A DNA stretch of 43,596 nucleotides from Clostridiales bacterium (GCA_021129775.1 JAJOKP010000001.1:1-43596), one strand, 5' to 3'. Shown: positions 19,963 through 28,711, counted from the first letter of the stretch. Notes: generated from the letters alone by a model not told the origin. Made by a program: numbers and translations.

Positions 19963-20725
19963 TATATTTATTCCTCACTTTATCAATTTCACCGCATGTC
20001 ATATCGCCTTCAGGGCATGGTGCATGCAAGCAGTTTGGACCACTGTATTTAAACACTGTAGGCGCTACCATTTTTACTAGCTTCAACATTTCATCAGCAA
20101 GGTTTCTTATTTCCCATTGAGCCCTATTGCAACATCGGTGATAAAAAAAGTTAAACAGTGCTCGTGCATTCATCGTCACAATAATTTTAGTTTCACAGGC
20201 ATTTGGAAGTACAAAACGTGCATCTTCTATAGCCTTTTTCTCAGCAAGCGAATTAGCTTGTTTTTCAGTTTTTCCTGCTTTAATCTGATCATTAAAATAC
20301 TCTTTTTTAAGCAGCTCAACTATTTCATCATATGCAGTCTGTTGATTTTTCATTGCTTCTTCATAAATAGCTAATACTTCTGGCTTCTTTTGTATTTCTG
20401 GCGGCACAATGTACTCAAATGCACCTTCTTTTACGTATCTTTGACTCTTTTGCGAATAACTTGAACCGATTCTATGCCTAACTAATTGGTGTGTTAGGCT
20501 TCTTGAAACACCTTCTATTCCGAAAGTGAAACTTATGTGCTCAAAAGGTGATTCATGTCCTAATTTTGCAAGCATATTTATTAGCCTTTGAACTATTTCA
20601 TCGTTCATTTCGTCTAATAAACTGGTAATGTCTTTTGGGGAATAACATAAACTGGCAGCAGCGGCTATCGTTTTTTCAGGTTCTGGGGTATGTGTAATTA
20701 GCTTTACTCGCATTGTTGATTGCAT
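19955..20725 (-). CDS. thyX: FAD-dependent thymidylate synthase
   Basis: ThyX makes dTMP from dUMP using methylene-tetrahydrofolate and a flavin. The 256-residue product carries the ThyX signature RHRIGSSYSQKSQRY and the C-terminal RALFNFFYHRCCNRAQWEIR block. It overlaps the upstream Cys-rich protein gene by 22 bp and rlmB by 8 bp, so it belongs to the mrnC-to-sigH operon. The first ATG (20723-20725) is kept; a second ATG four codons later is possible. Confidence 0.95.
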   Translation of the reverse strand: MQSTMRVKLITHTPEPEKTIAAAASLCYSPKDITSLLDEMNDEIVQRLINMLAKLGHESPFEHISFTFGIEGVSRSLTHQLVRHRIGSSYSQKSQRYVKEGAFEYIVPPEIQKKPEVLAIYEEAMKNQQTAYDEIVELLKKEYFNDQIKAGKTEKQANSLAEKKAIEDARFVLPNACETKIIVTMNARALFNFFYHRCCNRAQWEIRNLADEMLKLVKMVAPTVFKYSGPNCLHAPCPEGDMTCGEIDKVRNKYNG

Positions 20726-21093
20726 ATAATATCACTCTCTTTCACTGTAATATCTCTAAATGGTATAATGTATAAAAAGTATGCTCTAACTCTTGTTTGC
20801 CATCTACTTTCGTCTTTATCATCGTTACTATCGTCACATGTGTTACAGTCCGCACACAAATTTCGGAGTTCGCCATCCCCAATCCATTCTACTTTTGTCA
20901 CTCTATATGATATTAGACCTGTTCTATATAGTAGGTTATTATGCTTAGTTGGCGCAAACTCATATGCTAACATTTTAAATTCTATCAACTCATCTTCTAA
21001 ATCTCGAACAGGATCAATCCATAGAGATTTAACAAGCAAAGTCGCAAAAAGTAAAATTGCAATAATTATCATTATTTTTATTCTTTTGTCCAT
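20704..21093 (-). CDS. Membrane-anchored Cys-containing protein of unknown function
   Basis: I do not recognise a family. From the ATG at 21091-21093 the product has 129 residues: a basic start MDKRIKIM, one hydrophobic helix (about residues 6-22) and an extracytoplasmic-looking domain. That domain contains a cysteine cluster (CADCNTC near residue 80), an acidic SNDDKDES patch and a final CNQQC motif. It ends inside the thyX start region (22 bp overlap), which argues for a real, cotranscribed gene. The paired cysteines suggest metal binding or disulfides; that is inference. Confidence 0.7.
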   Translation of the reverse strand: MDKRIKIMIIIAILLFATLLVKSLWIDPVRDLEDELIEFKMLAYEFAPTKHNNLLYRTGLISYRVTKVEWIGDGELRNLCADCNTCDDSNDDKDESRWQTRVRAYFLYIIPFRDITVKESDIICNQQCE

Positions 21094-21150
21094 TTCGCGT
21101 GCCCCCAAAATAATAGTAAATCAAAGCATTCTATCTCACATTGTGAATTC

Positions 21151-21327
21151 TTAATTCAAAACAGTATAAGCAATGCGCCCTACTTCCATACCAACAAAGT
21201 ACACTGCTACAATCGCTACTATCATTACTGCAAAAGTTACAACATGAAAATATTTACTTTTTGTTTTTGTTCCAAATATATCCCTGATAATTTCTTCAAC
21301 ACTCAATTTTGGTTGCTTTTGCTCCAT
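21151..21327 (-). CDS. Small single-span membrane protein
   Basis: A 58-residue ORF starting MEQKQPKLSVEEIIRDIFG, with a polar basic N-terminal half and one hydrophobic helix (about residues 30-48), ending GRIAYTVLN. Codon use and the lack of stops agree with a gene, and it sits in the same direction between mrnC and the Cys-containing protein. The ribosome binding site is weak and an A run precedes the start. No family is recognised. Confidence 0.6.
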   Translation of the reverse strand: MEQKQPKLSVEEIIRDIFGTKTKSKYFHVVTFAVMIVAIVAVYFVGMEVGRIAYTVLN

Positions 21328-21415
21328 TTTTTTTCCATTCTATCTCACTCCTTTAGTTCTTTTTTTAAAATTCTATGCCCCTTCACAGATTGTTAAAGCT
21401 ACGAGCTATCTACTA

Positions 21416-21841
21416 TTACTTGTTTTCTTCAATAATTTTAATTGATTCACAAATTAACTCATTTAGCCTGCTTGTCTGCTTTGTAAAAAACAAATACCCT
21501 AATAGTGTTTCATATCCCGTTGCATAACGGTAGTCTTGGAGAGAAGCATTTTTTGCCACTGTATGAGTTTTTTGATTTCTACCTTTTTTTACGTAACTCC
21601 ATTCTGTTTCGCTAAGTATATCTTTTAGTGTGTGCACAATCATTGATTGCGCTTTTGCTTTAACATAATTGGTAGCGGTTTTATGAAGTGCGTTAACAGA
21701 AACTGTTTTTTCATTTACTAAGTAATTTCTTATGTACAATTCAAAAACTGCATCGCCAATGTATGCTAAAACTAATGGTGACATCATTTTTATTTCTTTT
21801 TCAGTTTTTATCTTATCAATGCTTAGTATTTCGTTTATCAT
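21416..21841 (-). CDS. mrnC: Mini-ribonuclease 3
   Basis: Mini-RNase III matures 23S rRNA in Bacillota. The 141-residue product has only an RNase III catalytic domain: SPLVLAYIGDAVFELYIR holds the nuclease signature acidic residues, and KGRNQKTHTVAKNAS and YRYATGYETLLGYLF are family blocks. There is no double-stranded RNA-binding domain, as expected. Normally cysS lies upstream; here the upstream neighbour is a divergent marR-type gene. Confidence 0.95.
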   Translation of the reverse strand: MINEILSIDKIKTEKEIKMMSPLVLAYIGDAVFELYIRNYLVNEKTVSVNALHKTATNYVKAKAQSMIVHTLKDILSETEWSYVKKGRNQKTHTVAKNASLQDYRYATGYETLLGYLFFTKQTSRLNELICESIKIIEENK

Positions 21842-21894
21842 AAAATGGCTACTTCCCCTTTTGTGTATAGCAAATCAAATATACTCTATATTGT

Positions 21895-21923
21895 AGTATA
21901 TCATATAGTTTGTAATTTCTCAC
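21895..21923 (-). promoter_or_regulatory. Candidate promoter for the mrnC operon
   Basis: On the minus strand GTGAGA (21918-21923), 17 bases, then TATACT (21895-21900) preceded by TGA, giving an extended -10 element. The -35 box is weak. It diverges from the marR promoter in the same gap. Confidence 0.55.
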
Positions 21924-21944
21924 TTTTTTTTTGCTGAGAAAAAC

Positions 21945-21973
21945 TTGACAAGAACGAAGCAAGAAGATATGGT
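21945..21973 (+). promoter_or_regulatory. Promoter for the marR-exporter operon
   Basis: TTGACA (21945-21950), 17 bases, then TATGGT (21968-21973). The -35 box is perfect and the -10 box matches at 4 of 6 positions. A palindrome lies just downstream at 21989-22002. Confidence 0.7.
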
Positions 21974-21988
21974 TATTACAAAACATAT

Positions 21989-22002
21989 TACGAAACTTCG
22001 TA
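21989..22002. promoter_or_regulatory. Candidate MarR operator
   Basis: The 14-base palindrome TACGAA-AC-TTCGTA lies between the promoter and the start of the MarR-type gene. MarR dimers typically bind such inverted repeats and repress their own operon. A partial third TACGA follows at 22006-22010. Binding is inferred. Confidence 0.5.
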
Positions 22003-22024
22003 GTATACGAAAGGTGGTAGTAAA

Positions 22025-22492
22025 TTGAAAGCAGAAACATACAAATCCAACCAAATTGTGGGAAATCACATTTTAAATCTTCTAACCGAAATATATAAGG
22101 TAATTATTTCAGATGTTCCACTTGAGCAACTACCCTCAGACGTAACTGTTTCACAGCTTCGAGTTTTGTTAGCTTTACATACTAGTGGTAGTAATCGAAT
22201 GAGAGAATTGGCTGTCACCGTGGGTGTAGTTGCATCTACTGCAACTGGGATTGTTGACGCTCTAGTAAAAAAGGGGCTAGTATCACGCGAACATGACCTC
22301 AAGGACCGCAGACAGATCATTTGTAGTCTTTCGCCAAAAGGCGACAAATTAACGAGCATGCTTTGGTCATGGGGAGAAACTAGAATTAAAAAACAATTAG
22401 ACATCCTTACGCAAAATCAACTTAGTAACATGCTTAAAGCTGTTGAACTTATATGGAGTAACATTTCAAAAGAAAAGGAGAATAAAAATTAA
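22025..22492 (+). CDS. MarR-family transcriptional regulator
   Basis: The 155-residue product has the MarR winged-helix layout: an N-terminal dimerisation helix, the recognition region VSQLRVLLALHTSGSNRMRELAVTVGV and the wing VSREHDLKDRRQIICSLSPKG. It starts at TTG behind AAGGTGGT and its stop overlaps the exporter start by one base (TAATG), a translational coupling. The likely role is local control of the exporter in response to a ligand; the ligand is unknown. Confidence 0.92.
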   Translation: MKAETYKSNQIVGNHILNLLTEIYKVIISDVPLEQLPSDVTVSQLRVLLALHTSGSNRMRELAVTVGVVASTATGIVDALVKKGLVSREHDLKDRRQIICSLSPKGDKLTSMLWSWGETRIKKQLDILTQNQLSNMLKAVELIWSNISKEKENKN

Positions 22493-24909
22493 TGAGAAAA
22501 ATCATAACAAAACTAATTGGAACTATCGAACGTAGAGCTTGGTATTTTATTATGCTCGCCGTACTTTTGACCTTGATGGCAATTCCTGGCATTCTCAAGC
22601 TTGAAACAGAAACAGGTATGAATACTCTGGTTTCTCCTGATTCACAAATCTTTCAAGACACCAAAAGGCATGATACTATATTTGGTGCTGAATCAATAAT
22701 AGTTTTTTTAGAAGGGTGTAACGATGACATTCTTTCGCAAGAAAATCTCCTTATACTATCACAACTAGAAAATGAAATAATTAAACATAGCCATTTTCAT
22801 TCTATACTAAGCCCCATTACTATACTAAATCTGGCTGTAGAAGAAGCTTTAATACAAAAAGAAACTTTTGAAAATACGCTCAAGTCTGCAATTAAGTCCG
22901 CAACCGAAGAAGCTATGAGAGCTTCTTCTATTCAAGGCTTAAATGCGTCTGCACAAGCTGTTGCTGTCTCGCAAGCACAAGAAGCGGTAATGAATCAATT
23001 CCTCCCATACATAGATAGCGCAAAAAAAATAGGAGAGCCTTCATTGGAAAACCAAGCATTTGTTAATATGATTCTTTATGATGAAAATGGACAGTTACAC
23101 CCTGCACTCAAAGATTTTTTCCCAACAGATAACACTATGGTATTTGCCATAACCCCTGTAGGAAACATTCCTCATGAAACTTCCTTGGCTCTAGTTGAGT
23201 ATCTAAATGAATTTTTCTTACATAATCCGTTAATCAATACATCTGCTAGCGTTATTGCTGATGTATTAATAATAGAAGCAATCGCAGACCAAATAGGGGG
23301 CGATCTCACTTTTCTGCTAGGCTTTGCCGTAATTGTCATGGCATTGATTTTGCTATTTGTTTTCCCAGTACGCTGGAGGCTTCTGTCGCTCTTTATGGTC
23401 GGCGTAAGCGCAACGTGGACTTTTGGATTAATGGGTTACCTAGGAGTACCTCTTTCTATGGCAACAATGGCAGTGCTACCTGTTCTAATAGGGCTAGGTA
23501 TAGATTATTCTGTACAGTTTCATAACCATTTCCAAGAAAAGTTAAATCACCGAAAATCATTTGATGGCACTCTTGTTGCTTCTGCGATCTATATGTTCCC
23601 CGCAGCAGGAATAGCACTACTTGCCACTATTATTGGTTTTATAACACTCTACATTTCTGAAGTTCCAATGGTTAGGGACTTTGGAATAATTCTATCTATT
23701 GGTGTTTTATTCTCTTTTTTGTCGGCCTTATTTTTACTGCACAGCTCCTTATACTTGCTTGAGAAAAAAACACCCATCCATAAACTAAGAAAGTCAGCGA
23801 ACAATAATCGTCTCCTAGAAAAGGTTTTATCTCAAGTTGCGAGAAAAACTTTAAAATTCCCTCTTTTTATTTTAGTCATTGCTTTAATGGTCGGTGCTAT
23901 GGGTCTTTATGCTGACACCCAGCTACAAAGCAGTACTGATTTTAAGGAGCTAATGTCACAGGATGACCCCATTCTACAAGACTTAGATAGACTAAGTGCC
24001 GTATCTGATAAAGGACCTCCACTACACTTTTTAGTAGATGCTAATAACGTGACTTCACCAGAATTCTTAAAGTGGCTCTACGATTACCAAGAAAAAATAC
24101 TAGCAAGCTGCCCCAATTTATTAAGTATACAGAGCATTGCTACTCTAATTAGCAATGCTTCAGATGGACAAATCCCTAATACTCAAGAAGAAATCGATGA
24201 TATATTGAAAAACACACCCGAGATATTCGTAAACCAATTCATTTCCCCCGACAGAAAAATGGCTAGCTTTGCAATCTCAGGAAAACATATCTCAATGGAA
24301 GAACAGCATAATCTTGTAAAACAGTTTGAACTAGATTCTACTATAGCGCCTAGTAACGTAGCTAAAACTTCCGTTGGTATGGTAGCGCTTGGTGCGAGTA
24401 TAGTTGAGTCCATTATGGATAGCAGATTTGTTCTAAATGCTCTTTGTCTATTTGCAATCTTGATAGTTTTACTTCTAGTTTACAGGCGTTTTGTTAGCGT
24501 TATTATTACAATAATATCTGTTGCATTAGTAATCACATGGTCCTCTCTAGTATTATATGTAGCAAATATTCCACTAAACCCACTTACAGCCGTTCTGGGA
24601 GTCATCGTAATTGGGATAGGGGCTGAATTTATGGTTCTAATTACCAGCAGATATGAAATCGAAAAAAAACAAGGAAGCTCACCTATGCAAGCAATGACAA
24701 TCTCCATCTCTAAAATCGGAAGAGCGGTTGTTATTACTGCTCTAACCACCCTCGGAGGATTCGGTGTTTTAATTACATCAGACTTTGTATTAATTAGAGA
24801 TTTTGGAATAGCTACGGTAAGTGGTGTGTTTTTATGTTTGATTAGCTCAATGATAGTTATGCCTCCACTATTAGTATTCTACGATGAGAAAGTGCGCCAA
24901 AAAAGCTAA
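22492..24909 (+). CDS. RND/MMPL-family exporter (HAE3-like)
   Basis: The 805-residue product is an RND-superfamily transporter of the single-subunit HAE3/MMPL type. Each half has one N-terminal helix, a large outside loop and five clustered helices. The motif GIGLDYSVQFHNHF-like (VLIGLGIDYSVQFHNH) in the first half, and VIVIGIGAEFMVLITSRYE in the second, carry the acidic residue of the proton path (Asp and Glu respectively). An Ala-rich coiled segment (about residues 125-165) lies in the first outside loop. No membrane-fusion partner is encoded nearby. Lipid-like or toxic hydrophobic substrates are typical of the family; the actual substrate is not known. Confidence 0.92.
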   Translation: MRKIITKLIGTIERRAWYFIMLAVLLTLMAIPGILKLETETGMNTLVSPDSQIFQDTKRHDTIFGAESIIVFLEGCNDDILSQENLLILSQLENEIIKHSHFHSILSPITILNLAVEEALIQKETFENTLKSAIKSATEEAMRASSIQGLNASAQAVAVSQAQEAVMNQFLPYIDSAKKIGEPSLENQAFVNMILYDENGQLHPALKDFFPTDNTMVFAITPVGNIPHETSLALVEYLNEFFLHNPLINTSASVIADVLIIEAIADQIGGDLTFLLGFAVIVMALILLFVFPVRWRLLSLFMVGVSATWTFGLMGYLGVPLSMATMAVLPVLIGLGIDYSVQFHNHFQEKLNHRKSFDGTLVASAIYMFPAAGIALLATIIGFITLYISEVPMVRDFGIILSIGVLFSFLSALFLLHSSLYLLEKKTPIHKLRKSANNNRLLEKVLSQVARKTLKFPLFILVIALMVGAMGLYADTQLQSSTDFKELMSQDDPILQDLDRLSAVSDKGPPLHFLVDANNVTSPEFLKWLYDYQEKILASCPNLLSIQSIATLISNASDGQIPNTQEEIDDILKNTPEIFVNQFISPDRKMASFAISGKHISMEEQHNLVKQFELDSTIAPSNVAKTSVGMVALGASIVESIMDSRFVLNALCLFAILIVLLLVYRRFVSVIITIISVALVITWSSLVLYVANIPLNPLTAVLGVIVIGIGAEFMVLITSRYEIEKKQGSSPMQAMTISISKIGRAVVITALTTLGGFGVLITSDFVLIRDFGIATVSGVFLCLISSMIVMPPLLVFYDEKVRQKS

Positions 24910-25035
24910 GTTGCTTCATTTTCTAGATTCAAATCATTTTACATGAAATGTCGCGGGCTCAGATTAGAGTTCTACATTTATTCGCCTGAGTCCATACCCT
25001 TTTTTCTGTCAAAACAAACTTTTGCTAATAAATCA

Positions 25036-25116
25036 GGGGTCAGGCTTAACCTTTGCAACTTACTGCTTAGTCGAAATCTCTTTCAGCAGTAAGTTGCAAA
25101 GGTTAAGCCTGACCCC
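25036..25116. repeat. GGGGTCAGGC palindromic element, copy 2
   Basis: Perfect 32-base arms (25036-25067 and 25085-25116) with a 17-base loop; the ends are GGGGTCAGGC and GCCTGACCCC. The interior (TTAACCTTTGCAACTTACTG) is unrelated to copy 1. It lies between the convergent exporter and nucleotidyltransferase-partner genes, where it could also stop transcription from both sides. The rest of the 329-bp gap holds nothing I recognise. Confidence 0.92.
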
Positions 25117-25238
25117 TTTGGCCCATACTATTGCTTTTAAGTGTTTTTGTAGTATTTTAATCGCTTTTCCCATCTTTGATTCTTTTACTCGCCAAGATAT
25201 TTTGCTAAGAAGTATGGCATTCCATTTCCTTTCATGCT

Positions 25239-25616
25239 TTAAACTCTTGTTAGAGTATTATTATTTACAAAAACGTTTCTCATTCTAAATTCAATCGGGC
25301 TTTCTAGTAGAAGTATAAGCTTTAACATGCCTTTTGAATCCAAAGAAAAGTAAGGTTCTTTCAAAAAGTATTTTTCCTTAAATACCCAATTTGGAAAAAC
25401 AATATCACTATCTCTACAAAGTTTCTCTACTACCCCCGAAATATAAGCGTATTTTCCTGATGAAATATTTTCGTATTCTTCTGGTTCGTCTATAACCATT
25501 AATTGTTTTTGATCTGAAGTTGCTCTATAGAATGAATCCAAAAACATAGCAAAAAATACCCCGAAATTCTCTTTGTCATGACTAGTGTTCTTTATTACAT
25601 TTTTTATTGTAATCAT
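25239..25616 (-). CDS. Partner protein of the nucleotidyltransferase module
   Basis: I do not recognise a named family. From the ATG at 25614-25616, with AAGGA upstream, the product has 125 residues. It is mixed alpha/beta, has no membrane segment, and ends in an IEFRMRNVFVNNNTLTRV motif. I recall similar ends in small proteins next to DUF6036-type nucleotidyltransferases, but this needs a search. It follows the nucleotidyltransferase gene by 13 bp; a TTG eight codons earlier would overlap it. A role as antitoxin or co-factor is inference. Confidence 0.6.
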   Translation of the reverse strand: MITIKNVIKNTSHDKENFGVFFAMFLDSFYRATSDQKQLMVIDEPEEYENISSGKYAYISGVVEKLCRDSDIVFPNWVFKEKYFLKEPYFSLDSKGMLKLILLLESPIEFRMRNVFVNNNTLTRV

Positions 25617-25629
25617 AATATCATCGTCC

Positions 25630-26157
25630 TTAATTATCAAATAGTTCTTCTAGCAAATAACGTGTTTTGGGCAAAATTAATTTAGCGGGGAAATATCTCT
25701 CTACAATTTTAAGCGCGACATTTACATCTTCTATGTTCAAATACTTAATAAGAAACTTAATATCTTTTACGTCAGTCTCTTCTTCAATTCTTGAAGCCAT
25801 ACATTTCATCGCCAACATATATTCTGGCACTGGTGTATACACGTTTAAATTCGAAAATTTCAGATATAATTTAATTTCATTTCTCTTTGAGACATAACCT
25901 TTTACAGCATCATTAAGCCAATCAGATGACAAGTTGTACTCAGATGCGACTTCTTTAGCAACAGTATATATGTCCGTCTTCGGAGAAAAAACTGCATCAA
26001 TATCTTTAGTTGATGGTCGTGCATTATACTGGATACACATCACCGCTCCACCAAACAAAGCAATTTCTCCTGTTAAATTCTCCTGTTTTAGCTTCTCGTT
26101 TAGAATACTTAAATATCCTAAAATTTCATCTTTAGTTAAAGCTTTAAACTCTCCCAT
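25630..26157 (-). CDS. DUF6036-type nucleotidyltransferase
   Basis: The 175-residue product shows a minimal nucleotidyltransferase core: LFGGAVMCIQYNARPSTKDIDAVF gives the GG loop and the Asp-x-Asp metal pair (about residues 36-57), and NVYTPVPEYMLAMKCMASR follows. This layout matches DUF6036-like proteins, often grouped with toxin-antitoxin or defence genes. The promoter and an inverted repeat lie directly upstream, so the pair is autonomous. Enzyme target and toxicity are not known from sequence. Confidence 0.75.
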   Translation of the reverse strand: MGEFKALTKDEILGYLSILNEKLKQENLTGEIALFGGAVMCIQYNARPSTKDIDAVFSPKTDIYTVAKEVASEYNLSSDWLNDAVKGYVSKRNEIKLYLKFSNLNVYTPVPEYMLAMKCMASRIEEETDVKDIKFLIKYLNIEDVNVALKIVERYFPAKLILPKTRYLLEELFDN

Positions 26158-26174
26158 TCTAATTTCACCTCACT

Positions 26175-26223
26175 AGTTATTGCTCATACTACCATTATAC
26201 ACTAAACAATAACTCTTAAACAA
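26175..26223 (-). promoter_or_regulatory. Promoter and inverted repeat of the nucleotidyltransferase module
   Basis: On the minus strand TTGTTT (26218-26223), 18 bases, TATAAT (26194-26199). The inverted repeat AGTTATTG / CAATAACT (26175-26182 and 26207-26214) flanks the -10 box, a layout expected for autoregulation. Confidence 0.55.
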
Positions 26224-26304
26224 AAATCTCATTAACTCGGACAATTTTGCAAATTATTCTTAAGAACTTTCTTGTCTTCTCATAATTCTCGTCTCTCAAA
26301 CTCT

Positions 26305-26640
26305 CTACTTACCGTATTTTATTTCATATTTTTCTTCTTTTTTGCTGATTTCAAATCCTATAAACCCCTTTTTTAATAATTGTGACTGTTTGTCTATTTC
26401 AGTATTAAAAACGCCAACAGTTTTTTTGTAATCCTTATTTATTTCCTCTCTAAGGTCCCTAACAAGAAGAAACTTAATCTCCCTTCATAAACTCCATCTC
26501 TAGTTTTCAAATCGCGTATAGTAAGGTTAGAGGATATCGCTTAAGGAAAAAAGCATATTCTCAATGTCTTTGGCAATCATTATACCTGTATTAGCAAGTT
26601 TATAGGTTTCTTTATTTTTTGAATTATTATCTCGCAATCA
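26305..26640 (-). pseudogene. Frameshifted remnant of an unrecognised gene
   Basis: Three frames can be joined by two frameshifts into one protein-like stretch: YKLANTGIMIAKDIENMLF, then IRDLKTRDGVYEGRLSFF, then VRDLREEINKDYKKTVGVF to a KYEIKYGK end with stop at 26305-26307. The breaks are near 26525 and 26470. It joins the truncated hsdR frame near 26640, so a deletion probably fused the two. I do not recognise the family. The remainder of the gap up to 26174 holds nothing else. Confidence 0.5.
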
Positions 26641-27563
26641 GCATTTACACCTTTATCTACTTCTCTTATAGTTTTTACAATTTCTTTTGTAGCAAAACAT
26701 TGTTGATAACGAGCTATCTTTTCGATGTTTTTATCGTATATGGTGCAGAACCTAATAATCTCAGTAATTCTTTTAGGGTGAAACAATGCTACGATATTTT
26801 TATCTTGTGTTGTTGCTATTCTATCTGCAATTGCTTTTTCAATAGTCTCTTCAAACCAAGAATATTTGCTAGACTCATTGTCTTCTTTCTAAATAGACCA
26901 GAATTTTTTCGCTGTCCCAGTAGTTGCATACTGAGTTTCATTTTTGTTGGTGGACATAACAATTTGCACAAATTTAAAAAGTTGAGGAATATATTCTTTA
27001 CCTTGATTTCTAAGCATTTGGCTTATTCCTTGAGATATTGAAATGCTAGCTTTTTTACATTCTATTACACCAAAAGGTATGCCATTAATAAAAGTGACAA
27101 TATCAGGGCGTACTGTTCCCTGCCCGTCTTCTCTCTCTACAGAAAACTCCTCGGCTACATGAAACACATTATTCTCTAAACAATTCCAATCAATGTAATT
27201 TAAATTAAAAGATTTTATCTCGTCCATATAAGATAGCTTTTCTGGGTAACTTCTACCTAGTAGCAAAGAATCATAAATCTTCTCACTCGTTTTGATAAGT
27301 CCATCTGTTAAAGCCTCGTCAATATCTAACATAGCTTGTTGAATGTTCTTTTTAGAAAACTTATGCACTTTCCCTCCGAACTCAAATCTATTTATTTCAG
27401 ATAATCGCTCATAAAGTACATCTTTTAAAATAACACTATACAAATTCCCTCGCATTTTTTCTGCTTTTTCCGTTGATAAAATAGTATAGCCAATCTTACT
27501 AAGTACTTCAAGTGCAGGGATTTGAGATATGTTTATTTCGTTGTATTCTTTTGCTCTTGGCAT
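26580..27563 (-). pseudogene. hsdR: Type I restriction subunit HsdR, truncated with in-frame TAG
   Basis: The frame from 27563 encodes the N-terminal nuclease part of a type I restriction subunit: VRPDIVTFINGIPFGVIECKK is the PD-(D/E)xK core, followed by IVMSTNKNETQYATTGTAKKFWSI. A TAG at 26889-26891 stands where the family has Trp (FWSVWKE), a single G to A change. The same frame then continues with FHPKRITEIIRFCTIYD and KIARYQQCFATKEI, both HsdR motifs. It ends before the Walker A motif, so the motor domain is gone. The gene cannot make a working subunit. Confidence 0.88.
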
Positions 27564-27635
27564 TTTTTCACCTCGGTTTTCTTTTTCTTATCTTTTCGCT
27601 TTTCCTAATCACCTTACCAACTTTCTACTTTCTTA

Positions 27636-27707
27636 AGACCCATTCGACTCACGGAGTTTACCCTGAGTATAGCATAGCGGAATCGAATGGGTTCGCTCAG
27701 GGTGACA
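27636..27707. repeat. Dispersed repeat, copy 2 (TGTCACCCTGAGCGA ... GAGTCGAATGGGTCT)
   Basis: On the minus strand the end blocks TGTCACCCTGAGCGA (27693-27707) and GAGTCGAATGGGTCT (27636-27650) match copy 1 at 4635-4672 exactly, but the interior is 42 bases instead of 8. Internal complementarity (ACCCATTCGA with TCGAATGGGT, CCCTGAG with CTCAGGG) makes the whole a hairpin. It lies in the 305-bp gap between hsdR and abiEii, which holds nothing else I recognise. Confidence 0.8.
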
Positions 27708-27868
27708 AACGCACGCCTAAATATCCTCTTCCAGTACATATTCCTTTCCCTTCTAAAAAAACCATGAAAAAACACATTATATCACTCTATATTTTTGACG
27801 ATTGTGCTAAATAAATATTAAATTGCGACACAACCGTCAGAACATCTAACACGTAATCAAAAAAGATC

Positions 27869-28711
27869 TTATAAGCCTGCTCTTTCAAATACATTTTTCA
27901 AGCTTTCTAATGCCTTTTCCCAACTTAACTCTAAAGCATAACTATTCTTTTGTTGATATCTATTCCATAAATTTACAAGCATCCGTGAATCTTGAATATC
28001 ATTCAAAACTTCTATACCGCTTTTCCTCGCCCGCTTGTAGCTACCTCTTTTTTCTGCTGTACGCTTAAACGCTAAGCAGAACAACTCCCATTGAATATCT
28101 TTTTCCCATAACGTGGTTAAAATATAGATATCATAATAATCACGCATCCTTGTCGTTGCGGTCCCTCTTGTTAAAATAGTTTCAAGCTTCTCAGCTAGAA
28201 TAGTTTCTAGATTATATGCCAATATGCTAATGCTTCTGTCTTCTAACAAAAGCTTAAAACTATATTCAACTTCCCTTGGCGTTATTATATCTCCTGTAGT
28301 AATATCCACTTTCATTGTTTGTTTTGTTCTGTCCAGTTTGGCCTCAATCGACACCCTAATTCCAGAATATTCAGACTTATCTCCAGTATGTTCAAATTTT
28401 TTCAAATTCATTACTACACCATCGTCTATAGGTACATCAAGGATCTCTTTTAATGCTTTTTCTAATTCGCCCTCTGTTAACTTAATCCCTTTTATCGTTG
28501 CATCCATATCCATAGTGGATCTAGCGTCAATGCCAACCATAGCTGCTATTAACATTCCACCTTTAAGAATAAACTTATTCCGATATTTCGAAAAAGAAAT
28601 CCTTTCTAGTAAACGTTCTAGCATAAAATTCCTTAAAACTATTTCAGTCTGAATACTTTTTTCCTCCGCTAAATTCCTAATGAGAGCTTTTAGTTGGGTA
28701 GATGTTTTCAT
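27869..28711 (-). CDS. abiEii: AbiEii-type nucleotidyltransferase toxin
   Basis: The 280-residue product is an AbiEii/AbiGii-family nucleotidyltransferase, toxin of a type IV toxin-antitoxin and phage abortive-infection system. FILKGGMLIAAMVGIDARSTMDMDATI (about residues 47-70) gives the GG loop and the Asp-x-Asp pair, MKVDITTGD gives the third acidic residue, and RMRDYYDIYIL the family motif IV. The start overlaps the antitoxin stop by 4 bases. All catalytic motifs are intact although the neighbouring restriction genes are broken. Confidence 0.93.
   Translation of the reverse strand: MKTSTQLKALIRNLAEEKSIQTEIVLRNFMLERLLERISFSKYRNKFILKGGMLIAAMVGIDARSTMDMDATIKGIKLTEGELEKALKEILDVPIDDGVVMNLKKFEHTGDKSEYSGIRVSIEAKLDRTKQTMKVDITTGDIITPREVEYSFKLLLEDRSISILAYNLETILAEKLETILTRGTATTRMRDYYDIYILTTLWEKDIQWELFCLAFKRTAEKRGSYKRARKSGIEVLNDIQDSRMLVNLWNRYQQKNSYALELSWEKALESLKNVFERAGL

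Noticed and set aside
21849-22040. 63-residue ORF on the minus strand between mrnC and marR
   Set aside because: It covers both divergent promoters, has no ribosome binding site and no similarity to anything I know.
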